From: JBGZFC01 sp964631255
GTDB lineage: Bacteria > Bacteroidota > Bacteroidia > Bacteroidales > Dysgonomonadaceae
NCBI GenBank assembly: GCA_964631255.1
Contig: CAZVWS010000002.1
Coordinates: forward strand, 51,225 to 115,224
Length of the DNA stretch: 64,000 nt
Direction: 5' to 3'
Shown: piece by piece, positions 1 through 6,771 of the stretch
How positions within the stretch are numbered: position 1 is the first letter of the stretch
Layout: each line of letters starts with the position of its first letter
The notes under the pieces: model-generated
The model's input: the letters and a program-made list of their open reading frames with translations, nothing else
Databases searched by the model: none
Told to the model about the DNA's origin: nothing
Made by a program: the position numbers and the translations under genes

Positions 1-1
1 A

Positions 2-159
2 ATTTATGGGACATTTAAAGTTGATATCAGTTCATGGGATGGCTCAGATATTTTTTATCTAAAAGATAGTGGTGTAACCGTTTGCACTATGAGGGTAAAA
101 AAATACTTGAAGATGCAAAAATAACTAATATAGAGTTTGAAGAACTTAACAAGTATTAA
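2..159 (+). pseudogene. C-terminal remnant of a DUF1629/Imm11-like immunity protein, frameshifted
   Basis: The window opens inside a reading frame whose protein reads SSWDGSDIFYLKDSGVTVC, then breaks at about position 88-92. It continues one frame over as EGKKILEDAKITNIEFEEL and stops at 157-159. Restoring one T after ACT would join the two halves into one continuous protein. The pattern (W-x-G-x-D-[IL]-F, then a KxxLExAxITNIEF tail) is that of the C-terminus of DUF1629 / Imm11-type immunity proteins, which neutralise polymorphic toxins; this assignment is from memory of the family and is moderate. The 5' part lies outside the window. The missing base could be a real mutation or a sequencing error. 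Confidence 0.5.
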
Positions 160-181
160 ATCGTATAATGGATAATACCCC

Positions 182-205
182 AAATCGGAAGTTATCCAAA
201 TAACA
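182..205 (+). repeat. partial copy of the cassette-associated direct repeat
   Basis: AAATCGGAAGTTATCCAAAT matches the first third of the longer repeats at 411-461 and 2438-2490 and contains the same small palindrome GTTAT-n4-ATAA. Like them it lies just downstream of a gene end. The rest of the repeat is not recognisable here. Confidence 0.5.
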
Positions 206-293
206 AACAAATAATCGGGCATACAGGCAGGGAGCTTATTCCTTGCCCCGCCCATAAAACAATTTAATTTATTCACATTAAAAACATCGTATT

Positions 294-404
294 ATGCCAA
301 AATTAAACGCGTGGTTACGTCCCAACCCCTTAACCGAGGACAAAAGCGATTACGTGGCTGTACCGCAAACACAGGGCAGCCTCACGCTGGAAGACATTGG
401 ATAA
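294..404 (+). pseudogene. truncated HU-like (DUF4469-type) DNA-binding protein
   Basis: A 36-codon frame reads MPKLNAWLRPNPLTEDKSDY and then VAVPQTQGSLTLEDIG before a TAA. This resembles the extreme N-terminus of the Bacteroidetes HU-like DNA-binding proteins that carry a DUF4469-type tail; intact members are around 200 aa or more and continue straight on from the segment where this one stops. The call is by family memory only. The truncation coincides with the start of a direct repeat at 411, so the gene seems to have been cut by a recombination or insertion event. It is probably not functional. Confidence 0.45.
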
Positions 405-410
405 TGCTTA

Positions 411-461
411 AAATCTGGAGTTATCAAAATAATCATCTGATTATCAAAAGCAATTTTAAAC
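411..461 (+). repeat. direct repeat, copy upstream of the abiE pair
   Basis: About 51 bp, nearly identical to 2438-2490 apart from scattered substitutions and a 2-nt length difference. Shared blocks are GGAGTTAT, AATAATCATCT, ATTATCAAAAG and ATTTTAA. The two copies bracket the AbiEi/AbiEii pair. The 11-mer ATTATCAAAAG (440-450) also occurs at 609-619 and 3584-3594. Confidence 0.8.
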
Positions 462-467
462 ATTAGG

Positions 468-499
468 CAAAAAGGCAGGGATAAGTTCTCTGCCTTTCG
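468..499 (+). terminator. hairpin downstream of the truncated HU-like gene
   Basis: AAAGGCAG and CTGCCTTT form a stem around a short loop, followed by CGCTATTTTTAT. It is terminator-like but has only a short T-run. A related GC-rich inverted repeat (GGCAGGGA ... TTGCCCCGCC) lies at about 226-252 upstream of the HU-like remnant. Confidence 0.45.
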
Positions 500-578
500 C
501 TATTTTTATAACCAAAAACAACGTAAGAATGAGCCAAAGAGAACGCTTCGGGACTTTATGCTCCAGATTGGTAGTTGA

Positions 579-640
579 GTTTTGTGTCCGCACTGCCAGT
601 CAACGGAAATTATCAAAAGCGGGAAAAACGGTATGGGAAA
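579..640 (+). repeat. direct repeat, upstream copy (second family)
   Basis: About 60 bp matching 3553-3616: both read GT-x-x-TGTGTCC-x-CACT-x-CCAG, then AAATTATCAAAAGCGGGAAAAA. The two copies lie at the outer ends of the abiE plus 270-aa-gene segment. The 11-mer ATTATCAAAAG inside links this family to the repeats at 411 and 2438. Confidence 0.7.
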
Positions 641-674
641 GAAAAACCGTTTTACCCTACACTAACTGCGCACC

Positions 675-719
675 CGCATTTATAATCAAAAAACGATGGA
701 TTTTGCGGTTGTGAGGCAG
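675..719 (+). repeat. imperfect tandem repeat unit 1 upstream of abiEi
   Basis: This unit (CGCATTTATAATCAAAAAAC, then GATGGATTTTGCGGTTGTGAG) aligns without gaps to 756-800 (CGCGTTTATAACCAAAAAAT, then GATTATTTTTGCAGTTACTAG). A third, shorter match to its first half, TTTATAACCAAAAAC, lies near 505. No credible protein is encoded here. Confidence 0.65.
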
Positions 720-755
720 ATAGCAAAGCTTTTTGAATATAAATAACGCTAAAAC

Positions 756-800
756 CGCGTTTATAACCAAAAAATGATTATTTTTGCAGTTACTAGGTAG
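756..800 (+). repeat. imperfect tandem repeat unit 2, carrying a promoter-like box
   Basis: Second unit of the tandem pair; see 675-719. It differs by containing an exact Bacteroidetes -7 box TATTTTTG (779-786), placed 25 bp before the abiEi start codon. A clear TTTG -33 box is not visible. Confidence 0.65.
779..786 (+). promoter_or_regulatory. predicted -7 box for the abiEi-abiEii operon
   Basis: TATTTTTG fits the Bacteroidetes primary sigma consensus TAnnTTTG. Transcription would start about 793, some 18 nt before the ATG at 812. The tandem repeat overlapping it may serve as operator for the antitoxin, since AbiEi proteins autorepress by binding repeats in their own promoter (known for the family, inferred here). 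Confidence 0.5.
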
Positions 801-811
801 TTGCTCTGTAT

Positions 812-1633
812 ATGGAAAAACAAGATAAAATACGGCATTGGATAAATGACCTACCCAAAATGGGTAAGAACTCGTTCACGCAGGAGGAAGTAATGGAATA
901 TTTCCCCACTATGCGTGTAGCCAATGTGAGAAATGCCTTGTACCGGCAATCCCAAAAAGGTACAATACAATCCGTATGGCACGGTTTCTACGTAATTGTT
1001 TCGCCCGAATACGGATTTAAAGGAATTGTGCCGCCCACGGAGTACATAGACGGATTGATGAAATATCTGGGTAGAGAATATTACGTGGGATTGCTCAACG
1101 CGGCAGCTTTCCACGGTGCCGCACACCAACAGCCTCAAACCTTTTCGGTTATTGTAAATACAGATAAGTTGCGGGGAAAGATAAAAAAAGGTGTGCAAAT
1201 AAAATTCACGGCAAAAAAACGCATCCCCACCCGCTACACCCAACAGCTGAGCACTCGAAACGGCTATATAAACATTTCCACACCGGAATTAACGGCAATG
1301 GATTTATTGCTCTACGTGAAAGAAATCGGGGGGATAAACAGGGCATCCACCGTATTGAACGAATTGGCAGAGGTGATGGATTTTCGGAATGTAGGGCACG
1401 ATTTTTTCAGCCATTCCAATGCAGCCGTCATTCAGCGGATGGGGTATATATTGGACGAAGTGCTGGAATATACGGAGTTAGCCGACATTTTGTGCCAAAA
1501 GGCAAAAGATGCAGGTGTGAAATTCCGAAAATACCCGTTAAAAGTCGTAAGTCGGGAAACAGACCTAAGCAATTACGAAATAAGCGAAAAATGGAAGATA
1601 ATCATCAACCAAAAAATTGAAATTGACGAATGA
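812..1633 (+). CDS. abiEi: AbiEi-family antitoxin of a type IV toxin-antitoxin system
   Basis: The 273-aa protein has an N-terminal winged-helix segment (about residues 1-65, with SFTQEEVMEYFPTMRVANVR as the likely recognition region), followed by a C-terminal domain with the family-like stretch STPELTAMDLLLYVKEIGGI (about 155-175). AbiEi antitoxins repress their own operon and counteract the AbiEii nucleotidyltransferase without direct binding, and some AbiE systems abort phage infection. The stop codon overlaps the next start as ATGA (1630-1633), so the two genes are translationally coupled. A -7 box lies at 779-786. The pair is bracketed by direct repeats, which suggests transfer as a unit. 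The family call rests on architecture plus the partner gene. Confidence 0.85.
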   Translation: MEKQDKIRHWINDLPKMGKNSFTQEEVMEYFPTMRVANVRNALYRQSQKGTIQSVWHGFYVIVSPEYGFKGIVPPTEYIDGLMKYLGREYYVGLLNAAAFHGAAHQQPQTFSVIVNTDKLRGKIKKGVQIKFTAKKRIPTRYTQQLSTRNGYINISTPELTAMDLLLYVKEIGGINRASTVLNELAEVMDFRNVGHDFFSHSNAAVIQRMGYILDEVLEYTELADILCQKAKDAGVKFRKYPLKVVSRETDLSNYEISEKWKIIINQKIEIDE

Positions 1634-2439
1634 TACCCTTAGCAGCAATTACCGAATGGACAAACAGCGTTCCCTGGATTGATATGAAGCAGGTGGAACA
1701 GGATTTAATCATCAGCCGTGCCTTGGTAGCGATATACAATGATGCGTTTTTATCTTCCCGGTTGGCCTTTCGTGGGGGAACCGCCTTGCACAAGTTGTAC
1801 TTGTCGCCCCAACCCCGTTACAGTGAGGACATAGATATGGTGCAGATTGTTTCGGAGCCCATCAAGCCCACCATCGATAGGCTTCGTGAAGTTTTGTCGT
1901 TTTTGGGCATCCCCACCGTAAAGCAAAAGAGAAACAACAACACCCTTGTTTTTAAAATAAATTCTACGGATATTCCCGTAACCGTTTTGCGCTTGAAAGT
2001 GGAAATAAATTGCCGGGAACATTTCAGCATTTTGGGTTTTGAAAAAGTTGATTTTGGCGTAACAAACAGTTGGTTTACGGGAAATTGCCAAATAATAACC
2101 TACAAATTGGACGAACTAATCGGTACGAAAGTACGAGCATTATACGAAAGACGCAAAGGACGGGATTTGTTCGATTTGTACAAAGCACTTCAAAATGAAA
2201 ATTTAAACATCGAAAACGTCATTGCTTGTTTTAAAGAATATATGGCAAGAGAGGGTAAAAAAGTTGCCCATTCGCTCTATGTGTCAAATATGGATGAAAA
2301 AATGGCTAATGATGAATTTTTAGGCGATACAGTATCGCTGCTTCGTCCCGACGAAAACTACCATCCCGAGGATGCTTACGAAATTGTGAAAGCACAAATC
2401 ATTGATAAGCTTATCGCATTGGAGGATAGGATACTCTAA
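1630..2439 (+). CDS. abiEii: AbiEii nucleotidyltransferase toxin
   Basis: The 269-aa protein carries the DNA-polymerase-beta-like nucleotidyltransferase signature of AbiEii toxins: FRGGTALHKLYL (about residues 47-58), then RYSEDIDM (63-70), giving the G-G-T and SEDID catalytic elements. Further on, KLDELIGTKVRALYERRKGRDLFDLY (about 159-184) supplies the conserved K-x-R-x-L and RDLFDLY motifs. Members of this family transfer nucleotides, in characterised cases to tRNA acceptor ends, and block growth. The length is normal and all visible catalytic residues are present, so the toxin looks intact. It starts within the antitoxin stop codon. The downstream direct repeat begins at its own stop codon (2438). 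Confidence 0.9.
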   Translation: MIPLAAITEWTNSVPWIDMKQVEQDLIISRALVAIYNDAFLSSRLAFRGGTALHKLYLSPQPRYSEDIDMVQIVSEPIKPTIDRLREVLSFLGIPTVKQKRNNNTLVFKINSTDIPVTVLRLKVEINCREHFSILGFEKVDFGVTNSWFTGNCQIITYKLDELIGTKVRALYERRKGRDLFDLYKALQNENLNIENVIACFKEYMAREGKKVAHSLYVSNMDEKMANDEFLGDTVSLLRPDENYHPEDAYEIVKAQIIDKLIALEDRIL

Positions 2440-2490
2440 ATCGGGAGTTATTTGAATAATCATCTAAAATTATCAAAAGTGATTTTAACC
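2438..2490 (+). repeat. direct repeat, copy downstream of the abiE pair
   Basis: Near-identical to 411-461. It starts inside the abiEii stop codon, so the repeat forms the 3' end of the abiE cassette. It contains ATTATCAAAAG at 2469-2479. Confidence 0.8.
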
Positions 2491-2567
2491 CAGGTCGGCG
2501 GGGATTGTATTCCCGTAAGTATTTTCAGTATTTGTAATTCGTAAGATAAATATGTAAAAACAAATTC

Positions 2568-2580
2568 ATACCTTTGTGGA
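2568..2580 (+). promoter_or_regulatory. possible promoter upstream of the 270-aa gene
   Basis: TACCTTTG, ending near 2577, fits the TAnnTTTG -7 consensus. It would give a leader of roughly 115 nt before the ATG at 2701. The leader includes a 26-codon open frame (2581-2661) of uncertain meaning. Confidence 0.4.
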
Positions 2581-2700
2581 ATGAATATTCAAAGCCATAT
2601 ATTTGGTGAAGTTTATTTTGTATCTGTGCGAGCGGGGCAGATTGGGCTATTTCCAAAATAATAATTTGAATGTAAATATTAGTATAGACCAAATAAAATA

Positions 2701-3513
2701 ATGGAAAAATACTACTGTGAATTGGTTACTAGGGTAAACGTCCAAGGACTACCTAAATTACTATCAAGTGTCATTGGACTGCTGGATTTTGAACCCAGTA
2801 AAATGGATGTTTATTACAATGAGTTTAAGCAATCAAAAGATTTTATACATTACAGTGAGAAATACATTTTAAATAACCTTTCAAAATCTGAAGTAGACGG
2901 AGGAATTACAAGTTTTTCCCTATATGATAAGCACTATACATATGAGGATGCGACCCCCTTTTTTAGGTTTAAACTATCTGATTCTACTTTAAATGAAGAA
3001 TTAGTGAATTATACTTTTGAATGGGTAGCCTATCAAAATTTAGATTGGCTCATTAAAGATGATTTCATATTAAAGTACCTAGTTCAAGAGGGAGTGGAGT
3101 TAGTTTATTTGATAGCATATAACCAAAATGATGTCTATAGGGAAACTCAAGATGCTAAGGAGAATATAGGTTTAAGTTCTAAATTATTTAGAACGAAAAA
3201 TTGGGGAAGAAAAGAGATTGTCAATGGGATTACATTCATTGCAGCACCACTAATGTATTTTGGAAGTGCATATGACAAAGTTATTTCAATAGATGATTTA
3301 AAGAACTATAAAAAAGCTGTTGCTATTAAAATAAATGATTCAGAAATAATCAAAATTGAAATTTTCCCTTTGTATGAAAAAACTAAAGAGTATAGAAAAG
3401 AGCAAGAGTATTATTGGAAAAAGCTAAATCTTGAAAAGCAAATAAAAAATTATAGAGAAGCAACTAAAATAGACTTTACTGACTTTTTAAGAAGACGTTC
3501 TCTTAAAAAGTAA
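2701..3513 (+). CDS. unknown 270-aa protein, possible immunity or defence-associated protein
   Basis: I do not recognise a family. The protein has no signal peptide or membrane segment and is acidic and aromatic-rich. It begins MEKYYCELVTRVNVQGLPKL and ends in a highly charged, probably helical tail (EYRKEQEYYWKKLNLEKQIK, then a RRRSLKK end). Its base composition is more AT-rich than the core genes nearby. The position matters: it follows the AbiE cassette, lies before a repeat copy at 3553-3616, and shares the region with an immunity-protein remnant. A cytosolic immunity protein or cargo of a mobile cassette is plausible but unproven. The start is the first ATG of the frame, with AATAAAATA just upstream. 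Confidence 0.6.
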   Translation: MEKYYCELVTRVNVQGLPKLLSSVIGLLDFEPSKMDVYYNEFKQSKDFIHYSEKYILNNLSKSEVDGGITSFSLYDKHYTYEDATPFFRFKLSDSTLNEELVNYTFEWVAYQNLDWLIKDDFILKYLVQEGVELVYLIAYNQNDVYRETQDAKENIGLSSKLFRTKNWGRKEIVNGITFIAAPLMYFGSAYDKVISIDDLKNYKKAVAIKINDSEIIKIEIFPLYEKTKEYRKEQEYYWKKLNLEKQIKNYREATKIDFTDFLRRRSLKK

Positions 3514-3552
3514 CTTGGTAATGCTCCCGCTCACGCAGAAATTTATCCGTGC

Positions 3553-3616
3553 GTTGGTGTGTCCTCACTACCAGACAGCATAAATTATCAAAAGCGGGAA
3601 AAATAGTACAGGCAAA
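3553..3616 (+). repeat. direct repeat, downstream copy (second family)
   Basis: Pairs with 579-640 and contains AAATTATCAAAAGCGGGAAA. It lies just after the 270-aa gene and marks the right edge of the accessory region; the V-ATPase operon terminator starts about 40 bp further on. Confidence 0.7.
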
Positions 3617-3654
3617 CAATGCTACAAACACTTTATTCCCAATTTGATAGGCCA

Positions 3655-3694
3655 CAAAAAAAACCATCCTTCCCCAAAAAGGAAGAATGGTTTT
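3655..3694 (-). terminator. terminator of the V-ATPase operon
   Basis: On the minus strand, AAAACCATTCTTCC and GGAAGGATGGTTTT form a 14-bp stem with one G-T type mismatch, followed by a run of T. It lies 25 bp beyond the stop of the K-subunit gene. Confidence 0.8.
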
Positions 3695-3719
3695 AGGAAA
3701 AATGTATAAAATTGGGTTC

Positions 3720-4181
3720 TTATGCGATTGCGCTTCCTACCAAGAAAACTACTGCCAATGCCACAATAGCGTAAAGCTCGGGGAATACGGCAAGAATTAG
3801 CGTGTTGGTAAAAGCATCGTGTCCTTGTCCGATAGATACAATACCATTGGCACAAACTTGTGCTTGACGAATACATGACAACCAGCCCACAACACCCAAA
3901 GTAAGTCCGGCAGCACATGCAGCTACTGCTTGGAAAAAAGTTATTTCGGGAGTAAGAATATTAAAAATGCTTTGAAGCATATAATAACCGGCAAAGCCAT
4001 ACAATCCTTGGGTAGCAGGAAGTGCTGCCAATACCAAGAAATTACCAAATTTTCCATCCACTTTTTTAGCAGCTCCGATGGCTGCATTTCCTACGATAGT
4101 AACTCCATAGGCACTTCCAACGCCTGTAAGAATCAACATGAGTGCTACGCCTAAATAGGCAATCAGTAAATTAGTTTCCAT
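3720..4181 (-). CDS. ntpK: V-type ATPase subunit K (proteolipid rotor ring)
   Basis: The 153-aa protein has four transmembrane helices in two hairpins and forms the c/K ring that carries the coupling ion. The second hairpin ends in FPELYAI with the ion-binding Glu135; the first hairpin has no matching carboxylate, as in Enterococcus hirae NtpK. Residues aligning with the E. hirae sodium ligands are all present: Leu54, Thr57 and Gln58 in LPATQGLYGF, Gln106 in IRQAQV, and Glu135. This predicts sodium coupling (inference from ligand conservation). It is the last gene of the operon, 48 bp after subunit I, and is followed by a strong terminator. Confidence 0.93.
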   Translation of the reverse strand: METNLLIAYLGVALMLILTGVGSAYGVTIVGNAAIGAAKKVDGKFGNFLVLAALPATQGLYGFAGYYMLQSIFNILTPEITFFQAVAACAAGLTLGVVGWLSCIRQAQVCANGIVSIGQGHDAFTNTLILAVFPELYAIVALAVVFLVGSAIA

Positions 4182-4229
4182 AAATTGTTTTTAAATTGTA
4201 GTGTTATTAATTAATTATTTTGTTTTGTA

Positions 4230-6047
4230 TTATTTTTTAAAAGGATTGAATTTCTTGCCTCCGCCTTCAAATTCCGAGTTTTTGTAGAATTCTACAAAAG
4301 TGAGTCGGATGGGGTGAACTATCGCGCCAAGTACATTCATAAAAATATTGATGGCGTGTCCAATCAAGAAAATGAGGATATAAATAACAGGTTTAAAAAT
4401 CGCGTGATCGGGACTCATTCCATCTGCCAAACTATTGAAAACGCTCGCCAAAATTCCTCCCGAAAGTCCGAGTGCGAACAAGCGTATATATGACAAAATA
4501 TCGCCTAACAAACCGGTTGCCGTTCCATAAGTGTCCCACAATCCTAATCCAAAATTCACGAACGGATTTTTTCCGGGCGAATTATAAAAGAAGATGAATA
4601 TCAGGGCAGGAACTGCTATTATCAGGTGAATAGTGCCAAACATAGGCATCACTTTCGGCATTAATGCCGCCACGATAATACTCACCAAAAAAACTATCCA
4701 GGCAATGGTAGAAATAGCGTATTTAAAACCTTGCTGTTTGGCTCGGTTGGCTGCTTTCATGCCCATACCGAATAATATTTGAACAACTCCAAGCACCAGC
4801 GAGAGAATAAACATCTTGTTGTTGTCGAAGAATACTTTATTTTTAAGTGCTTGTATAAACGGCACATCGATATCGTATAGGCTGAATCCGAAAAATCCGC
4901 CGGTCAGCAAGCCGCAAAGCATGGTAGATGCGCCCAACACTTGCACCAAAGAGATGATTGCTTTGGCAGTTGAACCCAATTTGGATTTCAGTAATATTTT
5001 CGCTAAACTTCCGACCAGCAACAAGAAAAGTCCGTAACCAATGTCGCCCAACGACAGCCCGAAAAACACCATGTAGAACGGTGCAAAATAGGGAGTTAAG
5101 TCTATCTCATTGTATTTTGGGAGCATATACATCTCGGCAATGGGCTCAAAAAGTCGAGCAAACTTGTTGTTTTTGAACTTGATAGGCACATCGTCTTCGG
5201 GAAGCGGGTCAGAAATTTGGAAAAATACAGCTTTCGACTCTAAATAATCCGAAATTTTCTTCTCATCTTCTACCAATGCCCAGCCTTGTAACAGCTTGAT
5301 TTTGTCGTCGGCATAAGGTGTGTAGCTCTGTTTCACTTTCGAGAAAACAACGCGTTGTTCAAAATCGGTAAGCGCGGCTTTTACCGATGGAATATCGGCT
5401 GCCAATGTTTTGAGCTTATCGTTTTGCAATTTTATTTTTTCGCGAAGCGAATCAATGAGTCCGTTGAGTTGAGACAACGATATATTGGGCAGCTTCACGG
5501 ATTCGTGATTCATCTCTTCCAGATTGTCGTTGACGTGGGTAACGGTTACAAAGTAGGTTTTCGACGTTTCTCGTTTGATGACAATAGCGTTGAAAAGCTC
5601 TTCCCATTCCTGCTTGTATTGGTTATCGGGCACAATAAAAAACTTCAACTCGTATCCCGCATTGTGGAGGCGTTCTACTTGTTGCGGGTCAAAATCGCCC
5701 CACGGCAACAGTAGTTCGCGCTCTTTGGTGCTCACTTGTAGTTGTTGGTTGAGTCGATTTTTCTCGTTTTCTATCTCTTCGATACGGCCCGGTATTTGTC
5801 TGCCCAATTCCACATCGGGGGTATTTTCTACCTTATCGACCTTTTTATCGATTTGTTTGTCCAATATTTTTTTTGCCTCGTAAAGTTTTTTCGATTGAGA
5901 CAAAAAATCTTGCAACTCTTCGTTATCTTCTGCCGATGCACCGGTGTCTGCCACGTGCACCAATCCCAATTCGCGCAACTCGTGCAAAAATTGCTCGTAC
6001 TCTTTATGATAGGCAAGAAACGTTATTTTTTTCATTTTCGCTACCAT
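4230..6047 (-). CDS. ntpI: V-type ATPase subunit I (stator/ion channel subunit, a-type)
   Basis: A 605-aa protein with a soluble, coiled-coil-rich N-terminal half (about residues 1-320) and a C-terminal half with about seven to eight transmembrane helices (from PYFAPFYMVFFGLSLGDIGY to IGHAINIFMNVLGAIVHPIR). The C-terminal segment LGDILSYIRLFALGLSGGIL contains the essential Arg facing the K-ring carboxylate, and LSLGDIGYG is a family hallmark. It forms the ion half-channels and anchors the peripheral stalk. The chosen start overlaps the end of the D gene by 7 bp; an internal ATG four codons later (6035) would remove the overlap and is equally possible. Confidence 0.93.
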   Translation of the reverse strand: MVAKMKKITFLAYHKEYEQFLHELRELGLVHVADTGASAEDNEELQDFLSQSKKLYEAKKILDKQIDKKVDKVENTPDVELGRQIPGRIEEIENEKNRLNQQLQVSTKERELLLPWGDFDPQQVERLHNAGYELKFFIVPDNQYKQEWEELFNAIVIKRETSKTYFVTVTHVNDNLEEMNHESVKLPNISLSQLNGLIDSLREKIKLQNDKLKTLAADIPSVKAALTDFEQRVVFSKVKQSYTPYADDKIKLLQGWALVEDEKKISDYLESKAVFFQISDPLPEDDVPIKFKNNKFARLFEPIAEMYMLPKYNEIDLTPYFAPFYMVFFGLSLGDIGYGLFLLLVGSLAKILLKSKLGSTAKAIISLVQVLGASTMLCGLLTGGFFGFSLYDIDVPFIQALKNKVFFDNNKMFILSLVLGVVQILFGMGMKAANRAKQQGFKYAISTIAWIVFLVSIIVAALMPKVMPMFGTIHLIIAVPALIFIFFYNSPGKNPFVNFGLGLWDTYGTATGLLGDILSYIRLFALGLSGGILASVFNSLADGMSPDHAIFKPVIYILIFLIGHAINIFMNVLGAIVHPIRLTFVEFYKNSEFEGGGKKFNPFKK

Positions 6048-6655
6048 ACCGCTTCCTCCTCTTCTTTCTTTTTGTCTTGCAGTGCTCGCATTATTTTTTG
6101 CGACGATTTAGATAGATTCTCTTCGTCTTCCAAATAACGTTTAATTTTTAAAATAGCGTCCTGATAACCGGGAATTTGCACTTTCTCGAATAGGTTTACT
6201 TTTTGCGTGGTTTTTTTTCTGGCAAAATCCAATCGCTGAACCCTTAGTTCGTGAAATTCGCGTCGAATACCTATTTCGGCAAGTCGCTCCAATGTTTTCA
6301 CACCATCCAGATACCATTTGGGACGGTTGAACACGCTGAAGTGTTTCGTTTCAAAATCTACCTTGTCTAAAATAGGAATTAACACACCGGCTATTTTCTT
6401 TTTTGAAAAATGAACATCTTTCACTCGAAGTAGGGTTGGGTCAAATTCGAGCCACATTCCCATCATTTTATCGTAGGAGTGAATCTCTTTTTCCAATCTT
6501 TTTTCCAGTTCGTCAATTTCATTTTTTGCTCGCTTCACTTCTACACGAAGCGCGGTTTCCTTACTTTGTAGGGTAGGGAGCGCACGTTCGCGTATTTTTA
6601 GTTGTTTCTCCAACTGCTGACGCGATGTTTTATTGTATTGAAATTTTATAGCCAT
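6041..6655 (-). CDS. ntpD: V-type ATPase subunit D (central rotor shaft)
   Basis: A 204-aa, strongly helical protein that starts with KFQYNKTSRQQLEKQLKIRE, the family opening (normally N-K-x-x-L), and ends with a second long helix (ILKIKRYLEDEENLSKSSQK). Subunit D forms the coiled-coil shaft turning inside the A3B3 head. It follows the B gene after a 114-bp gap containing a nested hairpin and overlaps the I gene. Confidence 0.9.
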   Translation of the reverse strand: MAIKFQYNKTSRQQLEKQLKIRERALPTLQSKETALRVEVKRAKNEIDELEKRLEKEIHSYDKMMGMWLEFDPTLLRVKDVHFSKKKIAGVLIPILDKVDFETKHFSVFNRPKWYLDGVKTLERLAEIGIRREFHELRVQRLDFARKKTTQKVNLFEKVQIPGYQDAILKIKRYLEDEENLSKSSQKIMRALQDKKKEEEEAVW

Positions 6656-6711
6656 ATTTTTATCTTCTTGTATCTCAACACCGTGGTGTTTATTTACCTA
6701 TTGAATGGGTT

Positions 6712-6771
6712 AAACGTCTATCTCCTTTTTTTTATCAGAAAGGGAGATATTTTCTTGTTTTACGGACGTTT
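6712..6771 (-). other. nested hairpin between the B and D genes
   Basis: On the minus strand, directly at the B stop codon, AAACGTC pairs with GACGTTT and, inside, TATCTCC pairs with GGAGATA. The two 3' arms are contiguous while the 5' arms are separated by about 15 nt. It lies mid-operon without a clean T-run, so an attenuator, processing site or stability element is more likely than a full terminator. Confidence 0.6.

Noticed and set aside
529..714. 61-codon open frame beginning MSQRERFGTL
   Set aside because: It runs through the direct repeat at 579-640 and the tandem repeat at 675, has no family resemblance and no conserved context; it looks like chance in repeat DNA.
2581..2661. 26-codon frame (MNIQSHIFGEVYFVSVRAGQ) after a promoter box
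   Set aside because: Too short to support as a gene; kept only as a comment on the leader of the 270-aa gene.
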